Assembly: GCA_039621445.1 (NCBI GenBank)
Contig: CP154956.1
Span: 95,484,406-95,548,405, forward strand
Length of the DNA stretch: 64,000 nt
Source: Euglena gracilis
Taxonomy: Eukaryota; Euglenida; Euglenophyceae; Euglenales
Reading direction: 5' to 3'
This document shows positions 63,367-64,000 of the stretch, one piece after another. The position numbers were made by a program, and so were the translations under genes. Position 1 is the stretch's first letter. Every line of letters starts with the position of its first letter. Below the pieces are notes generated by a model. It was not told the origin of the DNA. It saw only the letters and a list, made by a program, of their open reading frames with translations, and made no database searches.

Positions 63367-64000
63367 CAGCATCCATGCACGCCGTGGCGAGGGGTCCGGT
63401 TAGGGGGGGGGGTTGGCGTGGCGAGGGGGTCTCGGAGGGGGGGGGGAGGGGTGCGGGGGGTCTGACAAGAAAATTTTCTTTGGTGGGCCTAACATTGCGT
63501 GGCGAGGGGGTCTGAAAAGGGGGGGGAGGGGGGTAAAATGGCGTGGCCAGGGGGTTTGTGAGGGGGGGGGGGGGGGGGGGAGGGGTGTGCCGACCCCCCA
63601 TGATGTTGCATCCCATCACTTTTTTTAGGGGACAAGATTTTTGGCCATTTTTGGGCTCGGCCACCAGGGGGGGGTCCCCATTTTGCCGTGCCGAGGGGGT
63701 CAGTCCCCAGGGGGGGTCCACTGTGGCGGACAGGCGGAATTTCCCAAAGGAAAATTCATTGGTATGGTTCGGCATGCCGTGCCGAGGGGGTCGGCTGACC
63801 AGGGGGGGGTCCCCATTTTGCCGTGCCGAGGGGGGTCCGACCACCAGGGGGGGGGGGGGGCTGCCAAACCTCCTTTGAAGGTGCGTTGGGCGTTGGGTGT
63901 CCAAATGGGGGGTGTGGTGTGGTGAGGACAATTCTGTTCTGTTTCTCCCACAAAAATTTCATACCATCCCCCCCCCATTATGTACCTCCCCCCGGGAGGC
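63367..64000. repeat. G-run region and dispersed repeat C, copy 2
   Basis: G-rich modules with GGCGTGGC/GCGTGGCGAGGGGGTCT repeated at 63413, 63500 and 63540, then repeat C copy 2 at 63660-63870. No exon was seen to the end of the window. Confidence 0.8.

Noticed and set aside
1-64000. Bacterial or viral origin, operons, CRISPR arrays
   Set aside because: There are no long uninterrupted genes, spliced exons are demonstrable, repeats have no spacer-repeat periodicity of CRISPR type, and telomeric and microsatellite content is eukaryotic.

Overview
This window looks like nuclear DNA of a large-genome eukaryote, most probably a euglenid (Euglena-like). No uninterrupted gene is visible. Protein-coding information is in exons of about 35-210 bp with high GC at third codon positions, scattered among kilobases of homopolymer runs (especially G and C), microsatellites and small foldback elements. 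The taxon call rests on three things seen in the sequence: introns without GT-AG ends that can be placed to the base because they interrupt conserved domains and whose ends pair with each other; ordinary GT-AG introns in a neighbouring gene; and TTAGGG-type telomeric repeats. The combination of conventional and nonconventional introns is known from euglenids. The species is not identified.

Layout. About 5.4-11.4 kb (minus strand): five or six exons of a Nudix hydrolase related to the DUF4743/NUDT20-24 group; its catalytic half was not found. About 12.2-18.7 kb (minus): six phase-consistent exons of an adenylate (nucleoside monophosphate) kinase, from P-loop to C-terminus, separated by nonconventional introns; a tandem duplication inside it has made a decayed extra copy of exon 4. 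About 19.3-26.1 kb: isolated minus-strand exons, including a signal-peptide first exon at 26038-26103. About 28.3 kb: one orphan exon. About 35.8-58.1 kb (minus): at least twelve exons of one or two very long genes with conventional introns and no recognised domain, partly predicted coiled coil. One intron holds an interstitial telomeric array and a degenerate 46-bp satellite; another holds a 1-kb pentanucleotide array. At 59425-59497 (plus) there is a tRNA-like Pol III unit. Plus-strand exon candidates lie at 937-1052 and 4484-4553.

Mobile DNA is abundant. At least nine short non-autonomous DNA transposons (MITE-like) with terminal inverted repeats are present, seven of them with perfect 8-bp target-site duplications: 6004-6991, 18712-18847, 20599-20999, 29420-29680, 34028-34178, 41235-41527, 50788-51192 and 62955-63358 (eight perfect in total), plus 2772-3082 and 37961-38306 with near-perfect ones. 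Most begin CAG and end CTG. No transposase gene was seen.

Most interesting point: the nonconventional introns carry CAG at intron positions +4 to +6 and CTG at -8 to -6, so 3+5 = 8 bases lie outside the CAG...CTG core. That is the length of the target-site duplication of the CAG...CTG transposons in the same window. Excising such an intron would remove one transposon plus one 8-bp duplication and restore the pre-insertion sequence. This suggests that these introns descend from such elements; the duplications themselves are eroded in the introns examined.
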